Origin: an uncultured Clostridia bacterium
GTDB lineage: Bacteria; Bacillota; Clostridia; UBA1381
NCBI GenBank assembly: GCA_944391255.1
Contig: CALXSW010000113.1
Span: 1-13,344 of the forward strand
DNA length: 13,344 nt
Reading direction: 5' to 3'
Below, in pieces: positions 6,702-13,344 of the stretch. Made by a program: the position numbers and the translations under genes. Below the pieces are notes generated by a model. It saw only the letters and a program-made list of their open reading frames with translations. It searched no databases and was not told where the DNA came from. Position 1 is the stretch's first letter. Every line of letters starts with the position of its first letter.

Positions 6702-6710
6702 TAAGTGCTT

Positions 6711-7190
6711 ATGTATCGATACACATATGACGAGGCTGTGAACAAGTTTATAGACACTGTCTATAGGCTCGCTTTAGCGCGCACTAAGTCGCCTGAAAAC
6801 GCAGAGGATATCACGCAGGACGTGTTTTTAAAGCTTATTCAGCATAAGCGTGGATTTGACAGCGAGGAGCATTTGAAAGCGTGGCTTTTGAGAGTAACTA
6901 TAAATCTTACAAAGGATCTTTTTTCTTCATCGTGGTTTAAAAAGACAGAAGAGCTTGATGAGAATATATCGGTACATATTGAAGAAAAAAGTGAATTGTT
7001 TTACGCGCTTATGGAGCTGCCGCAAAAATACAGAACGGTGATACATCTGTATTATTATGAAGGCTATTCGGTAAAAGAGATAGCTGAGATAACAAAAGCG
7101 TCAGAGGGCACGGTGAAATCACAGATGCACCGCGGCCGAGAGATGCTTAAAACTATACTGGAAAGAGAGGTGAGCAATGGTGACGGATGA
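6711..7190 (+). CDS. RNA polymerase ECF-type sigma factor
   Basis: An extracytoplasmic-function sigma factor, 159 aa, a typical length for the class. Region 2 (about 10-75) includes SPENAEDITQDVFLKLIQ (27-44), the core-binding and -10 recognition segment, and the helix AWLLRVTINLTKDL (57-70). After a short linker, region 4 (about 97-152) has ALMELPQKYRTVIHLYYYEG and the helix-turn-helix YSVKEIAEITKASEGTVKSQ (119-138), then MHRGREML. No C-terminal extension is present. The ATG at 6711 is preferred over GTG 6705 on ribosome binding site spacing. The 3' end overlaps the next gene by 14 bases, the classic sigma/anti-sigma arrangement. An ECF-type promoter directly upstream suggests it transcribes its own operon. 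I cannot place it in a numbered ECF group. Confidence 0.95.
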   Translation: MYRYTYDEAVNKFIDTVYRLALARTKSPENAEDITQDVFLKLIQHKRGFDSEEHLKAWLLRVTINLTKDLFSSSWFKKTEELDENISVHIEEKSELFYALMELPQKYRTVIHLYYYEGYSVKEIAEITKASEGTVKSQMHRGREMLKTILEREVSNGDG

Positions 7191-8451
7191 TGAATTGAGA
7201 AAAGAATATGCGGAAATTTTCGATAATATTCATGCTGGTGATGAGCTTAAAAACAGGATCCTGAATCAGCACCCGAAGAAGAAACGGTATCCAAAGCCAT
7301 TTATTGCCTCTGCAGCAACGGTTGCGGCAGGAATAATGATTTTTGCCGCAGTGCATAACGTGACATTTGACCGCAGCGGAAATGATGATGTCATATCGGA
7401 AACGGTGACGACTGTTGACGGTACGAAACCGGAAAAAACTCCTTTTGCTGCTGCGAGTGGATCAGAGCAGGCTGATAATACAAACGATCAGCCGGCTGAC
7501 GGCGCGCAGCAGGAAAAAACATCTGACAATGTTGCAAACAATGCTAAAACTAAAAAAGACGAGGCAGCCGCGGGATCCGGAGAAAGCGCTGCCGCATCAT
7601 CAGGAAGTGAGAGCAAGACGAGTGAGCAGCTTGAAAAGGAAGCTCTGGCAGAGGCGAACAGCACATACAAAAAGGCTGAGTCGAGCGTGAACAGAAATTC
7701 AGGAAGCAGCCGCCCGTCAGGCAATACATCACAGAGCAGCGGTTCAGTCGGTCAGTATACTGCACCGTCGTATTCATATAAAAATGATAATGCATCGGGA
7801 GGCAGTTTATCATCGGCAGAAGAGAATAACACAGCTGAGAACAACGGCGCAGAAAATGCTCCGGAAGCAGCGGCGCAGTTTTCAGCAGCTGATGATGTGA
7901 AAACGGAAGCAGAAATAGGATCGCGTGCAAGCACAGATACAGGCTCCAGTTCGGGCACTGCTTCGTCAAGCATGCCGGCTCATGCGGGCGCGGGCGGCGG
8001 AGTGAATGCTCAGCACAGCGGCTCGATGCCTATGGTATCATCTGCATTGGCAGACATGCAGGAAATGTGGGATAATGACAGGTATTTTAATTATATAGGC
8101 AAGGATATAATCGCATGTATTGAATCGGTCAGAGGATTTAGCTATATCGGTGAAGATGGCGGATACTTCACTGTTGACGAGACCGGAGAAATATATGATG
8201 ACACACGAACATTTGAGTTTTCAAATGGAAAAGACACACTTATTCTGACATCGACGACAAACACAGCTATTGCAGGCGCTTATATGCAGAGTTCAGACTA
8301 CGAAAAACGAAATATAAACGGCAAAGAGGCGGCAATACTCGCTCAGGATAATAAATATGAATGTTATATGATAGACGGAAACGTTTTGTATATAATTGAA
8401 GTATGCACATCTGACAGCGGAGTGTTTGAGGATGTCATTATGTCGCTGTAA
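7177..8451 (+). CDS. Putative membrane-anchored anti-sigma factor with long disordered linker
   Basis: Most likely the regulator that holds the upstream ECF sigma factor inactive (inferred from position and topology). The 424-aa protein has a short cytoplasmic segment (1-36, with EYAEIFDNIHAGDELKNRIL), a basic stretch HPKKKRYPK, and one membrane helix (about 42-59). A low-complexity Ser/Ala/Glu/Asn/Gly linker of over 200 residues (about 66-288) leads to an extracytoplasmic domain (about 289-424) with WDNDRYFNYIGKDI, strand-rich FTVDETGEIYDD and YECYMIDGNVLYIIEV. That domain loosely recalls DUF4367-type domains found on clostridial anti-sigma proteins. There is no HxxxCxxC zinc motif, so it is not a classical ZAS protein. 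Its ATG lies within the sigma gene, with GGTGA at 7169-7173. It is followed by a strong terminator. The function is not proven. Confidence 0.75.
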   Translation: MVTDDELRKEYAEIFDNIHAGDELKNRILNQHPKKKRYPKPFIASAATVAAGIMIFAAVHNVTFDRSGNDDVISETVTTVDGTKPEKTPFAAASGSEQADNTNDQPADGAQQEKTSDNVANNAKTKKDEAAAGSGESAAASSGSESKTSEQLEKEALAEANSTYKKAESSVNRNSGSSRPSGNTSQSSGSVGQYTAPSYSYKNDNASGGSLSSAEENNTAENNGAENAPEAAAQFSAADDVKTEAEIGSRASTDTGSSSGTASSSMPAHAGAGGGVNAQHSGSMPMVSSALADMQEMWDNDRYFNYIGKDIIACIESVRGFSYIGEDGGYFTVDETGEIYDDTRTFEFSNGKDTLILTSTTNTAIAGAYMQSSDYEKRNINGKEAAILAQDNKYECYMIDGNVLYIIEVCTSDSGVFEDVIMSL

Positions 8452-8469
8452 AGGGCGTAAATAACAGAG

Positions 8470-8512
8470 GGAATACATTGAAAAAGCGGCGCTTTTTCGG
8501 TGTATTCCTTTT
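8470..8512 (+). terminator. Strong intrinsic terminator after the sigma/anti-sigma operon
   Basis: GGAATACA (8470-8477) pairs with TGTATTCC (8501-8508), and GAAAAAGC (8480-8487) with GCTTTTTC (8491-8498). The two arms are joined by two T-G wobble pairs, giving an 18-bp stem with a 3-base loop, followed by TTTT. It begins 18 bases after the stop codon and insulates the acyltransferase promoter that follows. Confidence 0.88.
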
Positions 8513-8516
8513 ATAT

Positions 8517-8545
8517 TTGACATATTATTAAAAATATGTTACAAT
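8517..8545 (+). promoter_or_regulatory. Sigma-A promoter of the acyltransferase operon
   Basis: TTGACA (8517-8522, perfect consensus), a 17-base spacer and TACAAT (8540-8545) preceded by TGT make a strong vegetative promoter. It begins 5 bases after the T-run of the preceding terminator. No AAC-N16/17-CGT ECF-type element was seen between 8452 and 8573. Confidence 0.87.
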
Positions 8546-8573
8546 GAGGGGAGTAAATACGGAGGAAAATAAT

Positions 8574-9938
8574 ATGGTTTTTTCAAGTATAGTGTTTTTG
8601 TTATATTTTCTTTCGTTTGTTTTGGGGATATATCATCTGGTTTCACCGAAATATAAAAATATTGTCCTTCTTGTGGCGAGCTTTATATTTTACGCATGGG
8701 GCGAGCCTGTATATGTGCTGCTGATGATGTTTTCCGCGTTCTTTAATTATGAGAGCGGTATATGGCTGGAAAGAACAAAATACAGAAAATTATGTTTGAC
8801 GATCAATATTGCTGTAAACATAGGTATGCTTGTGTATTTTAAGTATACAAATCTGATACTTACCACATTCGGATTTCCTGCCGCTGATATTGCACTTCCT
8901 ATCGGAATATCGTTTTACACATTTCAGGCGCTGTCCTATACTATAGATGTGTACCGTGGCAAGACAAAGGTGCAGAAAAGTCTTATGCTCTTCGCATTGT
9001 ACCTGTCATTATTCCCTCAGCTTATAGCGGGACCGATAGTCAGATACAGCGATATATCATCGCAGCTGAAAAACCGCAGGCATACGTCAAAGCAGTTTAT
9101 GGACGGCGCGTGCCGGTTCTGTGCCGGTCTTTGCAAAAAGGTCATAATAGCTAACAGCATAGGCAGGCTGTGGGCTGAGGTCAGCGCGATGAACGGTTCT
9201 GAACTAACTATGGCATGGGCATGGCTCGGCGCTTTAGCGTTTGCGATACAGATATATTTTGATTTTTCAGGCTATTCCGATATGGCTATAGGACTTGGCA
9301 AGATATTCGGGTTTGAATTTCCGGAAAATTTCCGGTATCCATATATGTCAAAAAGCATTACGGAATTCTGGCGCAGATGGCATATAAGTTTGAGCAGCTG
9401 GTTTAAGGAGTATGTTTACATACCTCTTGGCGGAAACCGCGTCAAAGTCGCAAGACAATACATAAATATACTTGTTGTATGGCTGCTCACAGGGTTGTGG
9501 CATGGCGCAAGCTGGAATTTTGTTTTGTGGGGATTATATTATGCGATACTGCTGATAATAGAAAAGCTGTTTGTATTAAAGCATATAAGATCAATGGGCA
9601 AGCTCGCTCATATATACGCTATGTTTTTCGTGCTTCTCGGCTGGGTCATATTCGCCGTGGAGGATACCGGCGGGATCGTATCTTATATAGGCGCGATGTT
9701 TGATCTGGGTAATACAGGCTTTGCAGATCGTGAGTTCCTGTTCACTCTGATGTCAGACGCTATTCTTATAATAACAGCGCTCGTTGTTGCGACGGGAATA
9801 CCAAAGCTTATATATTCACGGCTGCTGACAGGTAAATGGGAGCTTATAAAATACGCGGCTGCTGTTATCGGCTTTGCGGTATGCGTCGCGTATCTCACAG
9901 ACGACACGTTCAACCCATTTTTATATTTCAGATTCTGA
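8574..9938 (+). CDS. MBOAT family O-acyltransferase (AlgI/DltB type)
   Basis: A polytopic membrane O-acyltransferase, 454 aa, of the AlgI-like branch of the MBOAT superfamily. Such proteins pass acyl groups across the membrane to surface glycans or teichoic acids together with an extracytoplasmic partner. It has about 10-12 hydrophobic segments. Signatures are FYAWGEP (39-45), PIGISFYTFQALSY (109-122), LFPQLIAGPIVRY (146-158), YFDFSGYSDMAIGLG (228-242), FWRRWHISLSSW (265-276, His270), YIPLGGNR (282-289) and GLWHGASWNFVLWG (307-320, His310, the invariant catalytic His). It ends NPFLYFRF, as family members typically do. ATG 8574 is chosen over an upstream in-frame ATG (8544) because GGAGG at 8561-8565 is 8 bases away and 8544 falls in the -10. 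It is followed 11 bases later by the DHHW-like partner gene. Substrate unknown; O-acetylation is the likeliest reaction. Confidence 0.94.
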   Translation: MVFSSIVFLLYFLSFVLGIYHLVSPKYKNIVLLVASFIFYAWGEPVYVLLMMFSAFFNYESGIWLERTKYRKLCLTINIAVNIGMLVYFKYTNLILTTFGFPAADIALPIGISFYTFQALSYTIDVYRGKTKVQKSLMLFALYLSLFPQLIAGPIVRYSDISSQLKNRRHTSKQFMDGACRFCAGLCKKVIIANSIGRLWAEVSAMNGSELTMAWAWLGALAFAIQIYFDFSGYSDMAIGLGKIFGFEFPENFRYPYMSKSITEFWRRWHISLSSWFKEYVYIPLGGNRVKVARQYINILVVWLLTGLWHGASWNFVLWGLYYAILLIIEKLFVLKHIRSMGKLAHIYAMFFVLLGWVIFAVEDTGGIVSYIGAMFDLGNTGFADREFLFTLMSDAILIITALVVATGIPKLIYSRLLTGKWELIKYAAAVIGFAVCVAYLTDDTFNPFLYFRF

Positions 9939-9949
9939 GGAGGCGCGGT

Positions 9950-11059
9950 ATGAAGAAACTTAATAATATTATTGCGCTTGTGTTCATGTTTGGATTTATA
10001 GCGTATGCTCTTGTAAATCTGTTTCATGCGCCTTATGAGAAGTCGGAAAAGGAGAACAGGTATCTAACGCAGCTGCCGCAGATATCGTTTTCAAAAATTT
10101 TTGACGGCAGCTTTATGACGGAGTTTGAGCAGTACGCGGCTGATCAATACAGATGGCGCGACAGCGCTGTTTCGATCAAGGCGTCGGTTGAAAAGCTGCT
10201 TGGTAAGAAAATGAATAACGGCGTCTATTTCGGTAAAGATGATTATCTTATAGCAGAGCCATCTCCGTTTGATCCGGAAAAGATAAATAAGGGCTTGGCA
10301 GATCTTCTCTATCTTGCCGGAACTACAAAATACAATGTGTCATTCGCTGTTATCCCGACTGTTTTCGAGATCGAGCAGGATAAGCTTCCGATGTTCTCGT
10401 ATGAGGATACGGAACAGAAAATAATTGACTATGCTCATAATGCCGTATTCGGGAAGAATATATATGTAAGCGATGTCGGCTCACATCTTAATGAGCATAA
10501 GGACGAGTATATATATTATCGCACAGATCATCATCAGACAGCTCTCGGCAGCTATTATATATATGAAAAACTGGCTGAGGCTCTTGGATTTGAAAGATAT
10601 TTTATAACGGATTTCAACCGTGAGATATTGTCTGACAGCTTTTACGGCTCATCATGGGCGAGAGCGAGCATAGGCGGCATAACTCCCGATATACTGGAAA
10701 AGTTCACGCATTGGAGCAATATGGAATTCTATGTGAGATATCCTCTTGAGGACAGGGAGCGCGACAGCCTTTATGATTATTCCCTCGTTGAGAGCAGCGA
10801 GCCTTACGCCGTATATCTTGGCGGAAATCACCCGCTGATAGAAATAAGCTCTCAGGCCGGCACAGGCAGAAAATTAGCAATAATAGGTGATTCATATGCG
10901 CGCTCTGTCATACCGTTTTTAGCAAATCATTATGACGAGATAGCTATGTTTGATCTGAGAGATTATACAGGCAGTGTCGAGGGGTATATGGACGAGCATG
11001 CTATAACGGAGCTTTTAGTGATGTACAGCACAGAAACCCTCACAACTTATGGGAATTAA
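9950..11059 (+). CDS. DHHW-family (AlgJ/AlgX-like) surface glycan acetylation protein
   Basis: The likely extracytoplasmic partner of the MBOAT protein. The 369-aa product has an N-terminal membrane anchor (about 7-26) and an extracytoplasmic SGNH-hydrolase-like domain. Motifs are ENRYLTQLPQ (35-44), typical after the anchor; FEQYAADQYRWRD (59-71); YYRTDHHQTALGSYYIYEKLA (189-209); DSFYGSS (229-235); and GDSYARSVIPFL (313-324), where Ser315 with Asp193 and one of His194/His195 could form the catalytic triad. The family is named for a DHHW motif; here the fourth residue is Gln. ATG 9950 is chosen over the frame opening at 9836 because GGAGG (9939-9943) directly follows the MBOAT stop and the membrane anchor begins there. 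The end at a TAA near a GDSY-type C-terminal domain is normal for the family. No terminator is visible after it. Confidence 0.88.
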   Translation: MKKLNNIIALVFMFGFIAYALVNLFHAPYEKSEKENRYLTQLPQISFSKIFDGSFMTEFEQYAADQYRWRDSAVSIKASVEKLLGKKMNNGVYFGKDDYLIAEPSPFDPEKINKGLADLLYLAGTTKYNVSFAVIPTVFEIEQDKLPMFSYEDTEQKIIDYAHNAVFGKNIYVSDVGSHLNEHKDEYIYYRTDHHQTALGSYYIYEKLAEALGFERYFITDFNREILSDSFYGSSWARASIGGITPDILEKFTHWSNMEFYVRYPLEDRERDSLYDYSLVESSEPYAVYLGGNHPLIEISSQAGTGRKLAIIGDSYARSVIPFLANHYDEIAMFDLRDYTGSVEGYMDEHAITELLVMYSTETLTTYGN

Positions 11060-11071
11060 TGTATAAATATC

Positions 11072-11100
11072 TTGACGCAGAGGGGGATTGGTGTTATAAT
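11072..11100 (+). promoter_or_regulatory. Sigma-A promoter of the flavodiiron gene
   Basis: TTGACG (11072-11077), a 17-base spacer and TATAAT (11095-11100) preceded by TGT. Initiation near 11107 gives a leader of about 44 bases containing AAGGAAGGT at 11135-11143. ACTAAT occurs twice in the leader (11111-11116 and 11127-11132), which may be chance. Confidence 0.87.
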
Positions 11101-11150
11101 AATAACGGTCACTAATTTTATCATCAACTAATATAAGGAAGGTAAATAAA

Positions 11151-12314
11151 ATGAGCAATGTGTTTGTAACAGATTCGATAAAATATATAGGCTGCGACGA
11201 TCACGACATAGATTTGTTTGAGAGTCAGTATATAGTTCCGGACGGCGTATCGTATAATTCATATGTGATAATGGACGAAAAGATAGCGGTTATGGACACC
11301 GTAGATTCACGCAAAACAGATGAGTGGTTTGAAAATCTCGCGGCTGAATTGGGCGGCAGAACACCTGATTATCTCGTTGTTCTCCATATGGAGCCTGACC
11401 ATGCGTCAAACGTGGGTAAAGCTCTTGAGAAATATCCTGATATGAAGATAGTCGGCAATGCTGCTACTTTCAGAATGTTTGGACAGTTCTTTGATAATGA
11501 TATATCAGACAGAATGGTAACTGTAAAGGAAGGCGATGAGCTTGATCTCGGCTCACATAAGCTGAAATTCGTAATGGCGCCTATGGTTCACTGGCCGGAG
11601 GTAATGGTCGCATATGATATGACAGAAAAGGTTCTTTTCGCTGCTGACGCTTTCGGACGTTTTGGCGCTCTCGATGTTGAGGCAGAATGGGCATGTGAGG
11701 CGAGAAGATATTATTTCAATATCGTTGGTAAATACGGAAAGCAGGTTCAGGCATTGCTGAAAAAAGCGGCGGCGCTTGATATAGAGATCATCTGTCCTCT
11801 CCACGGACCTGTGCTCAAGGAAGATCTTGGATACTATATCGGTCTGTATGATACATGGTCAAGCTATAAGCCGGAGGTTGACGGAGTGTTTATAGCGTAT
11901 GCGTCTATTCATGGAAATACAGCTGTTGCTGCAAATAAGCTTGCTGAAATCTTAAAGGCTAAGGGCGCTGAAAAAGTTGCGATAGCAGATCTGTCGCGTT
12001 CAGACCTTGCTGAATGTATAGAGGACGCTTTTAAATATTCAAAAATGGTGCTTGCCGCATCGTCATATGACGCGGGAGTCTTCACTCCTATGCATGACTT
12101 TATAGAGCATCTTAATATGAAAGCGTATCAGAACAGAAAGATAGCTCTTATAGAGAACGGCTCATGGGCGCCTACAGCATTGAAGACAATGAAGGGTATG
12201 CTTGAAAAGATGAAGGATATAACTATATGTGAGAATACTGTGACTATAAGATCAAAAATGAAGGATTCTGACATACCGGCTCTTGAAGCGCTCGCTGATG
12301 AGATATTAGCATAA
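11151..12314 (+). CDS. FprA family A-type flavoprotein (flavodiiron protein)
   Basis: A cytoplasmic flavodiiron protein of 387 aa that reduces O2 to water and/or NO to N2O, protecting anaerobes. The metallo-beta-lactamase-like domain (about 1-240) carries the diiron ligands His79, Glu81, Asp83 and His84 (HMEPDH), His147 (MVHWPE), Asp166 (AADAFGRFG) and His218 (CPLHGP), so the full set is present. The flavodoxin domain (about 245-387) has the FMN phosphate loop YASIHGNTAVAANKLAEIL (250-268), then AASSYDAGVFTPMHDF and ENGSWAP. No rubredoxin or reductase domain is fused, so electrons must come from separate rubredoxin-type partners. The ATG at 11151 has AAGGAAGG 8 bases ahead and its own promoter. 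It is convergent with feoB and shares a terminator with it. Whether it prefers O2 or NO cannot be told from sequence. Confidence 0.96.
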   Translation: MSNVFVTDSIKYIGCDDHDIDLFESQYIVPDGVSYNSYVIMDEKIAVMDTVDSRKTDEWFENLAAELGGRTPDYLVVLHMEPDHASNVGKALEKYPDMKIVGNAATFRMFGQFFDNDISDRMVTVKEGDELDLGSHKLKFVMAPMVHWPEVMVAYDMTEKVLFAADAFGRFGALDVEAEWACEARRYYFNIVGKYGKQVQALLKKAAALDIEIICPLHGPVLKEDLGYYIGLYDTWSSYKPEVDGVFIAYASIHGNTAVAANKLAEILKAKGAEKVAIADLSRSDLAECIEDAFKYSKMVLAASSYDAGVFTPMHDFIEHLNMKAYQNRKIALIENGSWAPTALKTMKGMLEKMKDITICENTVTIRSKMKDSDIPALEALADEILA

Positions 12315-12395
12315 TAAAAAAGACTTTTGAATTTTGAACCGACTCCCCAAAGACAGACTAAAGGGAGTTCGGTTCTTTTTAAGTCTTTTTATTAT
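12311..12395. terminator. Bidirectional two-tier terminator between fprA-like gene and feoB
   Basis: An inner hairpin pairs GAACCGACTCCC (12336-12347) with GGGAGTTCGGTTC (12363-12375), with one bulged base, followed by TTTTT. An outer stem pairs 12311-12326 with 12381-12395 (ATAATAAAAAAGACTT with AAGTCTTTTTATTAT, one extra A). Read on either strand the structure ends in a T-rich run, so it should stop transcripts from both genes. The stop codons of both genes lie inside the outer stem. Confidence 0.88.
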
Positions 12396-13344
12396 TTAGG
12401 TTTTCTTACAACAAGATAAATAAGAACTATCGCCGCTGCCGCAGAAACAAACGTCCATAAGGAAATCGGAACGCCGAGAAACAGTCCTATAAGATTATAG
12501 AATATCATAGAAACTGAATATGCGAACATCATCTGATATCCGAATGCGATCATAAACCATTTAGCGCTTCCAAGCTCGCGCTTATAAGCTCCCATCGCTG
12601 CTACACACGGCGCGCAAAGCTGATTGAATATCATAAATGACAGCGCCGCCGCCATTGAAAAGTCAGCAGCGAACAGACTGTATACCGCGTTTCCGGCTTC
12701 TTCCATATTCTGAAGTCCGTAAAACACTCCCATTGTGCCTACGATATTTTCCTTAGCTATAAAGCCTGTGAGAGTCGAAACAGCCGTTTTCCAGTCGCCA
12801 AAGCCGAGCGGAACAAATATCCATGCGAACATTCTTCCTATATACGACATAAGGCTGTTTTCTATGTCAGTAGCTCCGAATCCGTTTTCTGTTATACCGT
12901 AGCTTGACATGAACCATATAACTATAGTTGCGAGAAGTATAAGAGTGCCGGCTTTTTTTATAAATGACCAGCTTTTATCCCACATGCTCTTTAGCGCGTT
13001 TGAAAGAACAGGCATATGATAAGCCGGAAGCTCAACTACGAACGGAGATGGATCAGTGTTAAACAGGCGCAGCTTTTTCAGTATCGTGCCGCTTATTACA
13101 ACGCTTATAAGTCCTAAAAGATATGCTCCCGCCGCGATCGCCGGACTGCCGCCGCAAACAGCGCCGACTATAAAAGATATCATAGGTATCTTTGCGCCGC
13201 ATGGAATAAAAGTGGCAGTTATGATCGTGATCTTTCGTTCTCTGTCGTTTTCTATCGTTCTCGACGCCATAATAGCCGGAACACCGCAGCCTGTTGAAAC
13301 GAGCAGCGGTATAAATGATTTTCCGGACATTCCGAATTTTCGGA
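12392..13344 (-). CDS. feoB: Ferrous iron transporter FeoB, C-terminal membrane domain (partial)
   Basis: The membrane permease part of the FeoB Fe(II) importer; the N-terminal G domain lies beyond the right edge. About 317 residues are visible. An internal ATG (13330) exists, but the frame is open to the edge, and the preceding residues RKFG, together with GMSGKSFIPLL, match the FeoB interior, so no real start is present. Motifs are the Gate 1 region TGCGVPAIMASRTIE (Cys proposed in Fe handling), the Gate 2 region FIPCGAKIPM, LTGFIAKENIVGTMGVFYG, and the terminal FNQLCAPCVAAMGAYKRELG. Eight or so membrane segments are expected in this part. The gene ends with TAA-TAA inside the shared terminator. 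Neighbouring feoA or regulators, if present, lie outside the window. The identification is firm; the metal specificity is inferred from the family. Confidence 0.95.
   Translation of the reverse strand, partial: RKFGMSGKSFIPLLVSTGCGVPAIMASRTIENDRERKITIITATFIPCGAKIPMISFIVGAVCGGSPAIAAGAYLLGLISVVISGTILKKLRLFNTDPSPFVVELPAYHMPVLSNALKSMWDKSWSFIKKAGTLILLATIVIWFMSSYGITENGFGATDIENSLMSYIGRMFAWIFVPLGFGDWKTAVSTLTGFIAKENIVGTMGVFYGLQNMEEAGNAVYSLFAADFSMAAALSFMIFNQLCAPCVAAMGAYKRELGSAKWFMIAFGYQMMFAYSVSMIFYNLIGLFLGVPISLWTFVSAAAAIVLIYLVVRKPK

Noticed and set aside
7415..7969. Alternative frames on both strands within the low-complexity part of the putative anti-sigma gene.
   Set aside because: Repetitive Ser/Ala/Glu codons leave other frames open by chance; none has a start signal or recognisable domain.
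11111..11132. Direct repeat ACTAAT-N10-ACTAAT in the leader of the flavodiiron gene, considered as an operator.
   Set aside because: Only six bases long in an AT-rich leader, with no symmetry or known operator match.
12392..13344. FeoB Gate 1 reads GCGVPA rather than the GCNVPA seen in enterobacterial proteins, and Gate 2 reads PCGAKIP.
   Set aside because: From memory these forms are common in clostridial FeoB proteins, so they are not evidence of altered metal use.
13331..13344. Near-palindrome TCCGAATTTTCGGA at the right edge.
   Set aside because: It lies inside the feoB coding sequence and encodes the conserved residues RKFG, so no separate role is supported.
1..13344. Search for CRISPR repeats, insertion sequences, tRNA genes, toxin-antitoxin pairs or phage genes.
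   Set aside because: None was seen; gene order, codon use and spacing look like ordinary chromosomal sequence.

Overview
The window comes from an endospore-forming Firmicute of class Clostridia, probably an anaerobic gut-type species (lineage inferred). The evidence is a spoIIIA sporulation operon, an A-type flavoprotein (FprA), a clostridial-looking FeoB, strong Shine-Dalgarno sequences, sigma-A-type promoters and moderate GC with AT-rich gaps. Isoleucine is mostly encoded by ATA. I saw no mobile element, CRISPR array, tRNA or rRNA, and no gene-free stretch longer than about 200 bases.

Layout. (1) Bases 1-3793, + strand: spoIIIAB (5' end cut by the window), AC, AD, AE, AF, AG and AH, tightly packed with ATGA or longer overlaps. 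They encode the mother-cell part of the SpoIIIA-SpoIIQ 'feeding tube' complex that keeps the forespore active after engulfment. spoIIIAA should lie just off the left edge. (2) 3811-4410: an Asp23/YqhY-family gene with its own consensus promoter, ending in a hairpin terminator shared with the convergent genes. (3) 4413-6516, - strand: a response regulator and sensor kinase operon (OmpR/PhoB type), read from an extended -10 promoter in the 194-bp divergent gap. (4) 6711-8451, + strand: an ECF sigma factor and a membrane-anchored putative anti-sigma factor with a very long low-complexity linker. Upstream lies an AAC-N17-CGT promoter that looks autoregulatory. A strong terminator follows. (5) 8574-11059, + strand: an MBOAT O-acyltransferase (AlgI/DltB type) and a DHHW-family, AlgJ/AlgX-like partner, a likely surface glycan O-acetylation pair. 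(6) 11151-12314, + strand: an FprA flavodiiron protein with its own promoter. (7) 12392-13344, - strand: the C-terminal membrane part of FeoB, cut by the right edge. Regions 6 and 7 share a bidirectional terminator.

How it fits together. The sporulation operon and YqhY follow an arrangement known from other Firmicutes. The two-component system and the ECF module diverge from one AT-rich control region, so both envelope-sensing systems could be co-tuned there (inference). The acylation pair sits downstream of the ECF module but has its own promoter after a strong terminator, so it is a neighbour rather than a proven regulon member. The less ordinary items are the architecture of the putative anti-sigma factor, the DHHW partner carrying DHHQ, a compact SpoIIIAG, and a terminator that contains the doubled stop codons of both converging genes. 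I did not find a clearly new system.
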